Shown here: positions 1 to 9,600 of the stretch, piece by piece
Position numbering within the stretch: position 1 is the stretch's first letter
Layout: each line of letters opens with the position of its first letter
Origin: SCUN01 sp964343975
GTDB lineage: Bacteria > Acidobacteriota > Vicinamibacteria > Vicinamibacterales > SCN-69-37
Assembly (NCBI GenBank): GCA_964343975.1
Contig: CAYFLU010000034.1
Coordinates: forward strand, 1 to 22,580
Direction of reading: 5' to 3'
DNA: 22,580 nucleotides
The notes under the pieces: model-generated
Seen by the model: only the letters and a program-made list of their open reading frames with translations
Told to the model about the DNA's origin: nothing
Database searches by the model: none
Made by a program: the position numbers and the translations under genes

Positions 1-108
1 ACACTCGCGTCCGGCGCACAGATGCGCCCAGAACGTGTCGAGGTCTGGCGCTTCCGGGAAGCGCCCGGCCATGCCGATGATGGCGATGCCGTCCGTGCTG
101 TGACTCAC
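1..108 (-). CDS. PKS ketosynthase N-terminus (gene E; 3' end outside the window)
   Basis: The first 36 codons read from a GTG at 108, whose last bases overlap the TGA of gene D as GTGA. The peptide begins MSHSTDGIAIIGMAGRFPEA, with GTG read as Met, and continues with a D-T-F-W segment typical of the first strand and helix of type I ketosynthases. It parallels the starts of genes C (RGIAIVGASGR) and D (VAIIGWHVRLPGA). It is therefore the next extension module of the same assembly line. Upstream there is only a weak purine stretch (GGA and GAG within 9 nt), so expression may depend on coupling to gene D. Nothing can be said about domains after the KS. Confidence 0.9.
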   Translation of the reverse strand, partial: MSHSTDGIAIIGMAGRFPEAPDLDTFWAHLCAGREC

Positions 109-117
109 GACTCGTCC
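105..117 (-). promoter_or_regulatory. Coupled stop/start D-E, weak ribosome binding site
   Basis: GTGA at 105-108 joins the gene D stop to the gene E start. Only GGA (115-117) and GAG (111-113) are present upstream, so gene E is likely translated by ribosomes finishing gene D. Confidence 0.7.
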
Positions 118-3100
118 GATGTCCGTTCTGTGCGCTGCCGGCGCCGCTCACGCTGTTCGCGACGGGCATCGGCGCGCTGTTGCTGATCGGTGGACTCGTT
201 TTCAACGGCGACGCTTCCCGCGAGTTTCCGCGCGAGCTCGCGCACCGTCGGGCCTTCATACAAATCGGCCGGACGGATGTTGTCCGCGTGTTGCGGATGC
301 TTGGACTTCATCAAGGAGATCAGCTGCACACCGAGCAGCGAATCCCCACCGAGCTCGAAGAAGTTGTCGTTGATCCCGATCTTCTCGATGCCCAGCAGCT
401 CCCGCCAGATCAACTCCACCGACTGTTCCTCGGCGGTTTCCGGTGCCTTGTACGGCGTGGGCAGGGCCGGACGCGGGTGCATCTTGCGCGCGCGCGGCGC
501 CGGTGCCGCCGCGGGCGTGCTGCCGCCCTGCGAGCCACCCGTGAACGCGCCGATCGGCCGCGTGGTGACGATGAGCTGCACACGGCCGAAGGCCATCGCA
601 CGCTCGAGGGCATCGATGCCTTCCGCGGGCAGAATGCCGTGCGACAGATCGCGACCGGACGCGGGCGCGGCGGCGGTTCGACCCGCCTGTGCGGCCGTCG
701 ATGAGGCCCGCACCATGGCGGCGACCGACACCACGACCTTGCCGATGTGAAGGGCCGCGGCCATGTAACCGAACGCGGCTGAGGCCTGTTCGATCGGATA
801 CGTCTCGATCGGCAGCACCTGCAGACGTCCCCGCTCGAACGCGTCGAGAATGTCCGACAGCATCTGGCGCAGATAGTCCGGGTCGGCAGACGCCACCTGA
901 CCGAGATCAAACGCCGAGAACGTCAGGTTGTTGGCGAACGGTCGCAGACCGATGCCCGTGTTCTGGTAGATGTCACGCGCGCCGATCTCGACGAACCGGC
1001 CGCCCGATCTCAGCACGCTCAATCCGGCGCCGATGAAATCACCCGCCAGCGCGTTGAGGACGACGTCGACGCCTTCGCCGTTCGTGAAGGCGCGCACGTC
1101 GTCGACGAACGAGAGGCTGCGCGACGTCGTGATGTGCTGCACGCCGAGCGACTGCAGGTACTCGCGCTTCTCCGGCGTGCCGACCGAGGCGATCACCTCT
1201 GCCCCCTTCATCCGGGCGATCTGCACGGCGGCCAGACCGACGCCACCGGCCGCCGCGTGGATCAACACGCGCTCGCCCTTCTTCAGGCGGGCGAGTCCAT
1301 TCAGCGCGTGATAGGCCGTGAGGAAGACCATCGGGATCGACGCGGCTTCCACGAACCCCATGCCCAGCGGAATCCGCGCCACCGCCTTGGCTGAGGTCGT
1401 GACGAAACCGCTGAACGACTTGGTCGAGAACGCCAGCACGTCGTCGCCGACGGCGACGTCGGTCACGCCCTCACCGATACGCACGACCTTGCCGGAGCAT
1501 TCCGCGCCGAAGCCGACCACGGCCGCGCCGGCGTCGTGCTCGCTCGACAACATGCCGAGCGCGCGTAGTACGTCGCGGAAGTTCAGCCCGGCGGCGGCGA
1601 CCTGGATCTCGACTTCACCGGCGCCCGGGGCACGACGTTCCGCCGGCATGGCGGCGAAGCTGTCGAGCACGCCCGGCGTCGGAATACCGAGCGTGAAGTT
1701 GGCGGTGGCCGGTGCGGCCAACTCGGACCGCGCGCTGCCCTCCATCAGATGCAGCACGAGGTTGTCGATTTCGAGGCACTCACGTCCGTTCGGGTCGATG
1801 AACCGGCAATCGAAGCGGATCGCCCGGGGGTTGTTCGTGATCGAGTCCTTCACGTGCGTCCACGTGAACAGGCGCGCCGGCAACGGGCCGCGCACGCGGA
1901 CCGCGTCGTACGAGAACGGCACGTACTGCGCAGGGCTCTGGCTCAGGTAGAGCGGATAGAGCGCGGTGAAGTCCGTGAAGGCGGGATGCAGCTTGAAGGC
2001 GTTCACGTCGGCGGCAAAGGTGCCGAGGTCGTGTTCACCGAGGATCGTGTTCGTGCCGTAGGCCACGCGCTGCGTGTTGTTCCAGCGCGGTCCGAGCGCG
2101 AGATAGCCGCCCTCCTTGGCCGCCCGGTACCGCACGAGCACGGCCTCGTCGATGGTCTGCTCGGTGCACTGTGCACGGAGTGCGGCGATGTCGTGCCTGA
2201 CCTCGCCCGGCGCGATGGCCGTGATGGCGCCACGCACATGCTCCTCGCGCGCTGCGCCGGCGCCGCTCTCAATCACGAACTGGAACCCGTGCGCGGCCGG
2301 CGTGAACACGACGCGCATTTCCTTCGTGGTGCCCGCCGGCACGGCGAGCGGGGTCAGCACGAACAGATCGCGCATCTCGCACCCGACCGACCCGCTTGCC
2401 AACTCGAATGCCGCGCGCGCATATTCGAGGTAGGCGCTCCCGGGCACCGTCGGCTGTCCGAACAGCACGTGTTCGCCGAGCAGCCATCCCGTGTCTGTGC
2501 TGACGGATGCGACGAAGCTCACCGCGGTGCCGCGGACCTCGCGTCGCACGAACAGCGGATGTGTGAGCGCGTCACTGGTGTCGGGCGCCGGCTGATCGGT
2601 GCTGTCGGCGCCGAGCTTGGTGTTGGTCTCCACCGCCATGCCCACTTCCGCCCAGTCGTCCCAGTTGATCGACAGCCACTGCGTGGACGTGCGCGCGTAG
2701 CGCGACGCGGCGAACGCGTCGAGGAACGCATTGGCCGCGCAGTAGTCGACCTGGCCGAATGGACCCGCGACAGCGGCGGCCGACGAGAACAGCACCATCA
2801 GATCCGGCGTGCGATTCTTGAAAAGGCTGTCGAGCACGAGTGTGCCCGCCACCTTCGGTTCGAGGACCTTCGCCGCCACCTCGCGCTTCTTGCGCTGGAT
2901 GGCGCCGCCACCGGGGACGCCGGCGGTGTGGAAGACGCCATCGATGCGACCGAACTGACGCTCCGCGTCGTCCACCACGCGCGCCATGGCGGCGGCATCC
3001 GACACGTCGGCCTTGGCCACCACGATCTCTGCGCCGAGCGCTTCGATCGTCGCGAGTCGACGCGTGCGTGGATCATCCGCGCCGGGACGGCCTTGACGAC

Positions 3101-6100
3101 TCGTGAGAATCAGCTTGGCTTGATAGTGACGCGCCAGATGTTCCGCGACCGTCAAGCCGATTCCGCCCGTGCCGCCCGTGATGAGGTAGCACCCGCTCTT
3201 CTTCAGCGGCAGACGCGCGCGATCCGGCGCGGCCACGCGCGCCTTCTCGATCGACTGCACGAAGCGCTGATCACCATCGGTGACCCGATACGCGACCACG
3301 GTGTCCGTGCCCGTGCCCGCCACTTCAGCGATCACGCGATCCGCCCAGTGCGCTTCGGTTGCCGAGGTGAGTTCCGGGAGATCGATTGCCGCCGTCTGGA
3401 TGTCGGCGTGTTCTCGCGGCGTCACCCGGCACGGTCCCAGCAGGGTCGCGCGCTCAGGCGCAGTGCCTGTGTCGCCGCCGACGGTGAACAATCGATCCGT
3501 GACCACACCCACGCGCACCGGCTTCGGGAGCGTCGCCTTGCCGAGCGCCTGGACCAGCGCGAGCGTGCTGTAGAACGCGCGGTCCTGCGTCTCGGCCGCG
3601 TTCACAAAACCGCCGCCGTAGAGCACGTTGCCGGCGTGCACGACGTACCCGGGCAGGCCGCCGTCGCGCCACTGATCGAACAACGCTTCCATGTCTTCGG
3701 CGCGACCCGGCGAGAACTGCCGCCCGAAGCTCACGCGCGTCACCGTCTCACCCTGTTCCTTCAAACGCTGCTCAACGACATCGGCAAATGCGCCGTCACC
3801 GAGCACGAGCCACGGACGGCCGTCACCTTTGGCGCCGAGCGCGGGCGTCGCCGTCGTGGTCCACGACGGCACGTAGAACCAGTCGGCCACATCGGCTGGC
3901 TTCGTCGTCGTGCTGACGGGAATCGCCGCGGTCGCACGCTTCTCAGGCTCCAGCCAGAAGTACGTTCGTTCGAAGGGATACGTCGGCAGCGGCACGCGCA
4001 GACGATGTTCATCACGATGGAGCGCCGACCAGTTCACGGTGACCCCCGACACCCACAGTGTGCCGATCGCCTGCATCAACACGCGCAGATCCGCCGTCTC
4101 ATCGGTGCGCGCGCGCAGCGTGGCCACGAGTGGACGGCCATCCTTGCGCAGGATCCGCTTCGCGAAGCCGAGGAGGGTTTTGCCGGGACCCACTTCGAGC
4201 ACGGCTGCGCCGGGCGTTGTCGTCGCCGCGGCCAGGCCGTCGGCGAATCGCACGGCTTCGCGCAGGTGGTTGACCCAGTACCGCGTGCTCGTGGCGTCGT
4301 CGGCCGTCATCGGCCGGCCCGTGAGATTCGAGATGAAGGGCCGCGTCGGCGCGGAGCGTCGCGTGGAGGCCACCGCCGCGTCGAACGCCGGCAGGATGCT
4401 GTCCATCATCGACGAGTGGAACGCGTGCGAGGTCTCGAGGCGCTTGCACGCGATGCCGGCGGCCGAGAGCGCGGCCTCGACGCGCGCGATGCCGTCGAAC
4501 GTGCCGGAGAGCACGCTTGTGCCGGGCGCGTTCAGGGCGGCCATCGAGACGTCGGTGGCGGTGTACGACCGCACCACGTCTTCATCCGCCATCACGGCGA
4601 GCATGGCGCCGGCCGGACACGACTGCATGAGGCGTCCGCGCGTGGCGACGAGCATCAGCGCATCGTCGAGCGTGAAGACGCCGGCCAGACAGGCGGCGAC
4701 GTATTCGCCAACGCTATGACCGATCATGCCGGACGGCTGGAGACCCCAATCCATCAGGAGGCTCGCGACGGCGTATTCGATGACGAAGAGTGCCGGCTGC
4801 GTGATCGCGGTCTGCTTCAGTTGCCGAGCTGCCTCGTCCAGATCGGCGCCGGGCGCGGGATAGAGGACATCGCGCAGGTCCAGGCCGAGATGCGGCGTGA
4901 GGACGGTGGCACAGTGATCGATTGTGGCGCGGAACGCGGGCACGGTCTCGTAGAGGCCGCGGCCCATGTTCACGTATTGCGCGCCCTGGCCCGGGAAGAG
5001 CCACACCATGTCACGCGCGCCGCTCACCATCTCGTCGCCGGCGATCGTCCGCTGTGTTTCGAGGAGCGAGATCGCGTCTTCGGTGTCGCTGGCGACGACG
5101 GCGAGCCGGTGCGGAAATGCGCGGCGACCGGACTGCAGCGTCCACGCAATGTCGGCGAACGCCTGGTCCGGGTGCTGTTGCAGATGCTTGGCGAGATTGG
5201 CGGCGACGACCGGGAGGGCCGTCTCGGTGCGCGCCGACACCGGCAGGATCTGCACGGGCAGTCCGGCCGATGATGCGGGGCGCTCCGGCGCCTGCTCGAG
5301 AATCACGTGGGCGTTCGTGCCGCCGAAGCCGAGACCGCTCACAGCCGCGCGGCGCGGTCCCTGAGCGAGTGGCCATTCGATCAGCCGGTTGTTCACGAAG
5401 AACGGCGAGTTGTCGAAGTCGATCTTCGGATTCGGCGTCTTGAAGTGCAGCGTGGGCGGCACCTGGCCGTGCTTCACGGCCAACGTGGCCTTCACGAGCG
5501 ACGACACGCCGGCTGCGCGATCGAGGTGGCCGAAGTTCGTCTTCACCGAGCCCAGTGCGCAATACGTCTTCTTGTCCGTGTGACGCCGATACGCCTCGGT
5601 GAGTGCGCCGACTTCGATCGGATCGCCCACTTCGGTGCCCGTGCCGTGCGCTTCGACGAAGCCAATCGAGGCTGGGTCAACACCCGACACATCGATCGCG
5701 CGCGACACGGCGGCCGCCTGGCCTTCGAACGAAGGCGCCGTGTAGCCGGCCTTGTTCGAACCGTCGTTGTTGATCGCGGATCCGCGAATCACGGCGTGGA
5801 TCGTGTCGCCGTCGGCGATGGCGTCCTTCAAGCGCTTGAGGATCACGGCGCCGACGCCGCTGCCGAACACCGTGCCACGGCCCTCCGCGTCGAACGCGCG
5901 GCAGTGGCCGTCGGGCGACAAGATGTCGCCTTCCGCGTAGTTGTAGCCGACCGGATTCCGGCCGTGCAGGTTGGAGCCGCCCGCGATGGCCATGTCGGAC
6001 TCGCCGAGCCGCAAGCTCTGGCAGGCGAGATGGACGGCGACGAGCGACGTCGAGCAGAACGACTGCACGTTCACGCTCGGCCCCGTGAGGTTCAACTTGT

Positions 6101-6587
6101 ACGACACCAGCGTGGCGAGCGCGTCCTTGTCGTTGAAGCACATCGCCATGACCATCGATCCGGCGGTGCTCGGATCCTGATCCATCATCGGCTTGAGGCT
6201 GTCGAGCAAGTACCGGCTGATGTTCGCGCCGGCAAACACGCCGATCTTGCCGGCGTACTGCTCGGCATCGTAGCCCGCGTCTTCGAGTGCGGACCATGCT
6301 TCTTCCATGAAGAGTCGGTACTGCGGGTCGATCAACTCGGCGTCACGCGGACTCACGCCGAAGAACGCCGCATCGAATTGTTCGACCGCGCCGAGGAACG
6401 GCGCGGCCGGCACGAACGCCTTGCTCGCGTAGACCTCCGGGCCGTAGCCGCGCGCCGCCAGCTCCTCGGGGCTGAAGAACGCAATCGACTCCACGCCGTT
6501 GCGCAAGTTCTGCCAATACTCGTCGACCGAGTTCGCGCCGGGAAGGCGCACGTGCCAGCCAATGATTGCGACGTCCATGTCGTTCAC
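105..6587 (-). CDS. Type I PKS fully reducing module with unusual order KS-AT-KR(DH-ER inserted)-ACP (gene D)
   Basis: The protein has 2160 aa from a GTG at 6587. AAGGGAG sits 8 nt upstream of this GTG; the in-frame ATG at 6578 is 17 nt away and less well placed. KS 3-432: Cys178 in SFCSTS, His314, His354. AT 528-880: Ser625 in GHSVGEY and HAFHS 721-725, malonyl type. KR structural half 895-1110. KR catalytic half from 1130: TGGTGGIG 1137-1144, Lys1245, Ser1269, Tyr1282, Asn1286. DH 1340-1618: His1373 in an HxxxGxxxxP motif and Asp1539 in HPAFTD. ER 1632-1958: LNFRD 1668-1672 and HAAAGGVG 1777-1784. A KR C-terminal piece lies at about 1984-2014. ACP: Ser2083. A charged tail covers 2127-2160. 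All reductive motifs are present, so a saturated two-carbon extension is expected. Canonical modules run KS-AT-DH-ER-KR-ACP; here DH and ER follow the KR core and are flanked by its two pieces. The frame is uninterrupted. Confidence 0.95.
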   Translation of the reverse strand: MNDMDVAIIGWHVRLPGANSVDEYWQNLRNGVESIAFFSPEELAARGYGPEVYASKAFVPAAPFLGAVEQFDAAFFGVSPRDAELIDPQYRLFMEEAWSALEDAGYDAEQYAGKIGVFAGANISRYLLDSLKPMMDQDPSTAGSMVMAMCFNDKDALATLVSYKLNLTGPSVNVQSFCSTSLVAVHLACQSLRLGESDMAIAGGSNLHGRNPVGYNYAEGDILSPDGHCRAFDAEGRGTVFGSGVGAVILKRLKDAIADGDTIHAVIRGSAINNDGSNKAGYTAPSFEGQAAAVSRAIDVSGVDPASIGFVEAHGTGTEVGDPIEVGALTEAYRRHTDKKTYCALGSVKTNFGHLDRAAGVSSLVKATLAVKHGQVPPTLHFKTPNPKIDFDNSPFFVNNRLIEWPLAQGPRRAAVSGLGFGGTNAHVILEQAPERPASSAGLPVQILPVSARTETALPVVAANLAKHLQQHPDQAFADIAWTLQSGRRAFPHRLAVVASDTEDAISLLETQRTIAGDEMVSGARDMVWLFPGQGAQYVNMGRGLYETVPAFRATIDHCATVLTPHLGLDLRDVLYPAPGADLDEAARQLKQTAITQPALFVIEYAVASLLMDWGLQPSGMIGHSVGEYVAACLAGVFTLDDALMLVATRGRLMQSCPAGAMLAVMADEDVVRSYTATDVSMAALNAPGTSVLSGTFDGIARVEAALSAAGIACKRLETSHAFHSSMMDSILPAFDAAVASTRRSAPTRPFISNLTGRPMTADDATSTRYWVNHLREAVRFADGLAAATTTPGAAVLEVGPGKTLLGFAKRILRKDGRPLVATLRARTDETADLRVLMQAIGTLWVSGVTVNWSALHRDEHRLRVPLPTYPFERTYFWLEPEKRATAAIPVSTTTKPADVADWFYVPSWTTTATPALGAKGDGRPWLVLGDGAFADVVEQRLKEQGETVTRVSFGRQFSPGRAEDMEALFDQWRDGGLPGYVVHAGNVLYGGGFVNAAETQDRAFYSTLALVQALGKATLPKPVRVGVVTDRLFTVGGDTGTAPERATLLGPCRVTPREHADIQTAAIDLPELTSATEAHWADRVIAEVAGTGTDTVVAYRVTDGDQRFVQSIEKARVAAPDRARLPLKKSGCYLITGGTGGIGLTVAEHLARHYQAKLILTSRQGRPGADDPRTRRLATIEALGAEIVVAKADVSDAAAMARVVDDAERQFGRIDGVFHTAGVPGGGAIQRKKREVAAKVLEPKVAGTLVLDSLFKNRTPDLMVLFSSAAAVAGPFGQVDYCAANAFLDAFAASRYARTSTQWLSINWDDWAEVGMAVETNTKLGADSTDQPAPDTSDALTHPLFVRREVRGTAVSFVASVSTDTGWLLGEHVLFGQPTVPGSAYLEYARAAFELASGSVGCEMRDLFVLTPLAVPAGTTKEMRVVFTPAAHGFQFVIESGAGAAREEHVRGAITAIAPGEVRHDIAALRAQCTEQTIDEAVLVRYRAAKEGGYLALGPRWNNTQRVAYGTNTILGEHDLGTFAADVNAFKLHPAFTDFTALYPLYLSQSPAQYVPFSYDAVRVRGPLPARLFTWTHVKDSITNNPRAIRFDCRFIDPNGRECLEIDNLVLHLMEGSARSELAAPATANFTLGIPTPGVLDSFAAMPAERRAPGAGEVEIQVAAAGLNFRDVLRALGMLSSEHDAGAAVVGFGAECSGKVVRIGEGVTDVAVGDDVLAFSTKSFSGFVTTSAKAVARIPLGMGFVEAASIPMVFLTAYHALNGLARLKKGERVLIHAAAGGVGLAAVQIARMKGAEVIASVGTPEKREYLQSLGVQHITTSRSLSFVDDVRAFTNGEGVDVVLNALAGDFIGAGLSVLRSGGRFVEIGARDIYQNTGIGLRPFANNLTFSAFDLGQVASADPDYLRQMLSDILDAFERGRLQVLPIETYPIEQASAAFGYMAAALHIGKVVVSVAAMVRASSTAAQAGRTAAAPASGRDLSHGILPAEGIDALERAMAFGRVQLIVTTRPIGAFTGGSQGGSTPAAAPAPRARKMHPRPALPTPYKAPETAEEQSVELIWRELLGIEKIGINDNFFELGGDSLLGVQLISLMKSKHPQHADNIRPADLYEGPTVRELARKLAGSVAVENESTDQQQRADARREQRERRRQRTERTSDES
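108..209 (-). other. Charged C-terminal tail of gene D (putative docking helix to the gene E KS)
   Basis: Residues 2127-2160 after the ACP are dominated by Arg, Glu, Gln and Asp (for example RADARREQRERRRQR) and end acidic. The segment is predicted by eye to be helical. It precedes a KS-starting gene, as the gene B tail does, so a docking function is plausible. Confidence 0.5.
546..638 (-). other. Displaced C-terminal piece of the KR domain in gene D
   Basis: Residues about 1984-2014 of gene D (GILPAEGIDALERAMAFGR, then QLIVTTRPIGA) sit after the ER and before a Pro/Ala-rich linker to the ACP. The piece matches the end of the gene C KR (residues 1295-1320) position by position, including the V-[ST]-T-R-P motif. 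It probably completes the KR fold in space even though DH and ER separate it from the catalytic core. Confidence 0.7.
639..2627 (-). other. DH-ER didomain inserted into the KR of gene D
   Basis: Residues about 1321-1983 of gene D lie between two pieces that are continuous in the KR of gene C. In gene C, INWDRWRDVGM (1271-1281) is followed about 13 residues later by a 26-residue stretch starting DGVRAF and ending AVSTRPLAA. In gene D, INWDDWAEVGM (1307-1317) is followed by DH and ER, and only then (1989-2014) by the co-linear 26-residue stretch starting EGIDAL and ending IVTTRPIGA. The DH keeps His1373 and Asp1539; the ER keeps its NADPH loop. The two stretches align without gaps, so the nesting is well supported. 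Confidence 0.75.
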
Positions 6588-6602
6588 GCTACGTACTCCC
6601 TT
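6585..6602 (-). promoter_or_regulatory. Ribosome binding site deciding the GTG start of gene D
   Basis: AAGGGAG at 6596-6602 is 8 nt from the GTG at 6587 and 17 nt from the ATG at 6578. The TAG of gene C (6589-6591) ends one base before the GTG. Spacing favours GTG. Confidence 0.75.
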
Positions 6603-9600
6603 GATCGTTTGCTGCCAAGAACTTGCGGATGGTCGGCGCACTGTACACGGTGGTCACCGGTACCGAGATGCCGGTGCGTTCGCGGTACAGCGCCAGCATG
6701 CGCAATGCCGTCAATGAATCGCCACCCAGCTCGAAAAAGTTGTCGTCGACGCCAATCGGCTCGAGGCCCAAGACGTCTTGCCAGAGCGCGGCCAGCGCCA
6801 CTTCCGCGGCCGCGCCGGGTCGCACGAAATCAGTCGCGAGGGAGGGCCGCGCGTGTCGTGCCGCTGCCGTCGTTGCGACCGGAGCCTGCGTGGCGCGTTG
6901 GCGCGCGGCCAGCGGCCGCGTCGACACGGCGATCTGTGCGCGCTCGAGTCCGGAGACCACCGCGAACGCCCGTACGCCGTCCGAAGAGCCTATCGCATCC
7001 GCGTCGGCGACCGCGGCGGCCATGCCGACGTCGCGCCAACGATCCCAGTTGATCGCGATCGTGCGGCGCCCCGGCGTCGACGGCCGGCGCGCGATGGCAT
7101 CGAGCACGGCGTTGGCCGCGGTATACGCCGCCTGACCCGCGCCGCCCAATTCCACCGACAACGACGCGCAATACAGGACCAATGACGGCGCGAACCGCGC
7201 GATCACGTGCTCCAGCACCACGGCGCCGGTGACTTTCGGCGCCATCACGCGTGCGGCGCCGTCGGCGGTTTCCAGCGCCACGACGCGGCCGCCCGCCACG
7301 CCGGCGGCGTGCACGACGCCGTCCAGGCGTCCGAAGCGTGCGGCGATGGCGTCAGCCACGCGCGTCATCGCCGTCGGGTCAGTCACATCCGCCGCCATCA
7401 CGAGCACGTCGGCGCCGGCGCGTTCAAGCGCGGCCCGCGCGGCATCACCCAACTGACCGGACCGGCTCGTCAGGATGAGACGCGCCTGCATCGTGTGCGC
7501 GAGATGCTCCGCCAGCGCGAGGCCGATGCCGCCGGTGCCGCCCGTGATCCAGTATACGCCGCCGCTCACGAATCCCGACGTGGCGGGCGTGATCGCGCAC
7601 GGCTCGTACCGCTCCATCCAACGCATGCGACCGCGATAGGCGATCGGTGCGGAGAGCGGTGCGCCGCACAGGTCCGCGGCCACAGCATCCGCCAGCCAGG
7701 CCACGCGTGCGGGATCGGTCTCGCTCGGCACATCGATGTGGGCGCAATGCAGGTGCGGCGCTTCCTGCGGCGCCACACGCCAGAGGCCGAGCACCGCCGC
7801 GCGCTCCGGCACGATCGGGTCCTCGCCCGTGACCTGCTGCACGCCGCGCTGCACGAACACCAGCGTGCGCGGTCCGGTGGCGCGGCTCATCGCTTGCACC
7901 ACCGGCAACGCCTCTGCGAACGTCGACGCAAACAGCACGACACGCTCCGCCGAGGCATCCACCTCGCCATGGCGCACGCGCGTCGCCGCGACGCCGCGCG
8001 TGGTCACGGCCGCCACGACGGCGTCGGCCATCGCGTCTTCCGGTTCCGCGACGACAACCCACGGTCCCTCTGGCGCATCGCCTTCGCGCGAACCGCGCGG
8101 CGCCTGCATCCAGACCGGCGCGGAGAACCACGCTTCGAACGGCAGACGGCCATCCTCATCGACAGGTGCGCTGGCCGCGCGCTTCTCGATCCAATGTCGC
8201 TCGCGTTCGAACGGGTAGGTCGGCAACGGCACGCGGTTCCGGATTTCGCCCGCGTAGTACTGCGGCCACGCCACAGCGCCGCCGGCGAGCCACAGTCGCG
8301 CGAGCGCCAGTACAAAGCTGTCGTCGGCCGGACGCGTATCGCGCGCGTCGGGCAAACTCGCAAGCGCCTCCTGCGTCGCGCCGGGGCCGCGCTGCTGCAA
8401 CGCGAGGGCCTGCAGGGTCCGACCCGGGCCCACTTCGAGGACGATGCGCTGCGGATCGCGCAGGATCTCGCGGAGTCCATCGGCGAAATACACCGTGCGG
8501 CGCATCTGACGCACCCAGTACTCGGGATCGGTCGCTTCTTCCGGCCGAATCCACGTGCCCGTGACGTTCGAAATGAACGGCAGCGTTGGCGGACGCAGGC
8601 TGATGCCGCGCATGACGTCGCGGAACGCGGGCAGCGCCGCGTCCATCATGTGCGAGTGGAACGCGTGCGAGACGTCGAGGCGGCGATGCAGAATCCCGCG
8701 GGCGTCGAGTGCATCGGCCAACGCGGCGATCGCGTCGGCTGGGCCCGCGACGACGCACGCCGCCGCATGATTCACGACGGCGATCGAGACCGTCGTCACA
8801 TCGATCCATGACTTCACGTCGGCTTCGGCTGCGGAGACGGCCAGCATCTCGCCGCGCGGCATGGCCGCCATGAGGCGTCCTCGCGCGAGCACGGCGGCGA
8901 TCGCGTCTTCGAGCGAGAAGACGCCCGACAGACACGCGGCCACATATTCGCCGACGCTGTGTCCAATCGCGCTCTGCGGTGTCACGCCGCAGGCGAGCCA
9001 CAACTGCGCGAGCGCGTACTCGACCACGAAGAGCGCGATCTGGCACGTGCTGGTTTCTGCCAGCCGCACGGCAGCGGCGTCACGCTCGTGCGCCGCTGGA
9101 TACAGCAGCGGCAGGAGATCGGGACCCTGCTGCGTCTGCACGATCGCCACCGCGCGCGTCAGCGCGTCGCGGAACGCGGGCTCACGCTCGTACAACGCGC
9201 GCGCCATGTCCACGTGCTGGCTGCCCTGACCCGGGAACATGAACGTGACCGGCCGCGCGGTGTCGGGCGCGACCGCGGTGAAGACCGATGCCGGATCCCG
9301 CGCGTCGATCGCATCGAGCACATCGTCGATGGCCGGCGCCGCGCCGTTCGGGCCCGTGGCCACGATGACGCGGCGGTGCGTGAACGGGGTGCGTCCCACC
9401 GCCAACGTGAAGGCGACGTCGGCTACCGGCGGCGCCGCGTCGACGTCGAGCGCATCAGCCAGCCGATCGGTCATCGCATCGAGCGCCGAGGCTGATCGAG
9501 CCGAGAGCGCCAGGATCTGCACACGCCGGCTCGGCCCGGATGCGCGAAGCGCCGGCGCGGCTTCCACGATGGCGTGCGCATTCGTGCCGCCAATGCCGAA

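Noticed and set aside
1749..5273. Plus-strand open frame of 1174 codons opposite gene D
   Set aside because: It is fully antisense to PKS coding with clear domain motifs. The translation is Arg/His/Gly/Val-rich, without recognisable domains, as expected from the complement of GC-rich codons.
105..6587. KR-before-DH order as a frameshift or assembly artefact
   Set aside because: The frame is uninterrupted over 2160 codons, and all domains are complete and keep their catalytic motifs.
6588..6641. Upstream extension of gene D to an ATG at 6641
   Set aside because: It overlaps the ACP end of gene C in another frame. The ribosome binding site fits the GTG at 6587.
5307..8811. Plus-strand open frames 5307-7052 and 7207-8811
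   Set aside because: Antisense to KS, AT and KR domains of genes C and D; no recognisable protein features.
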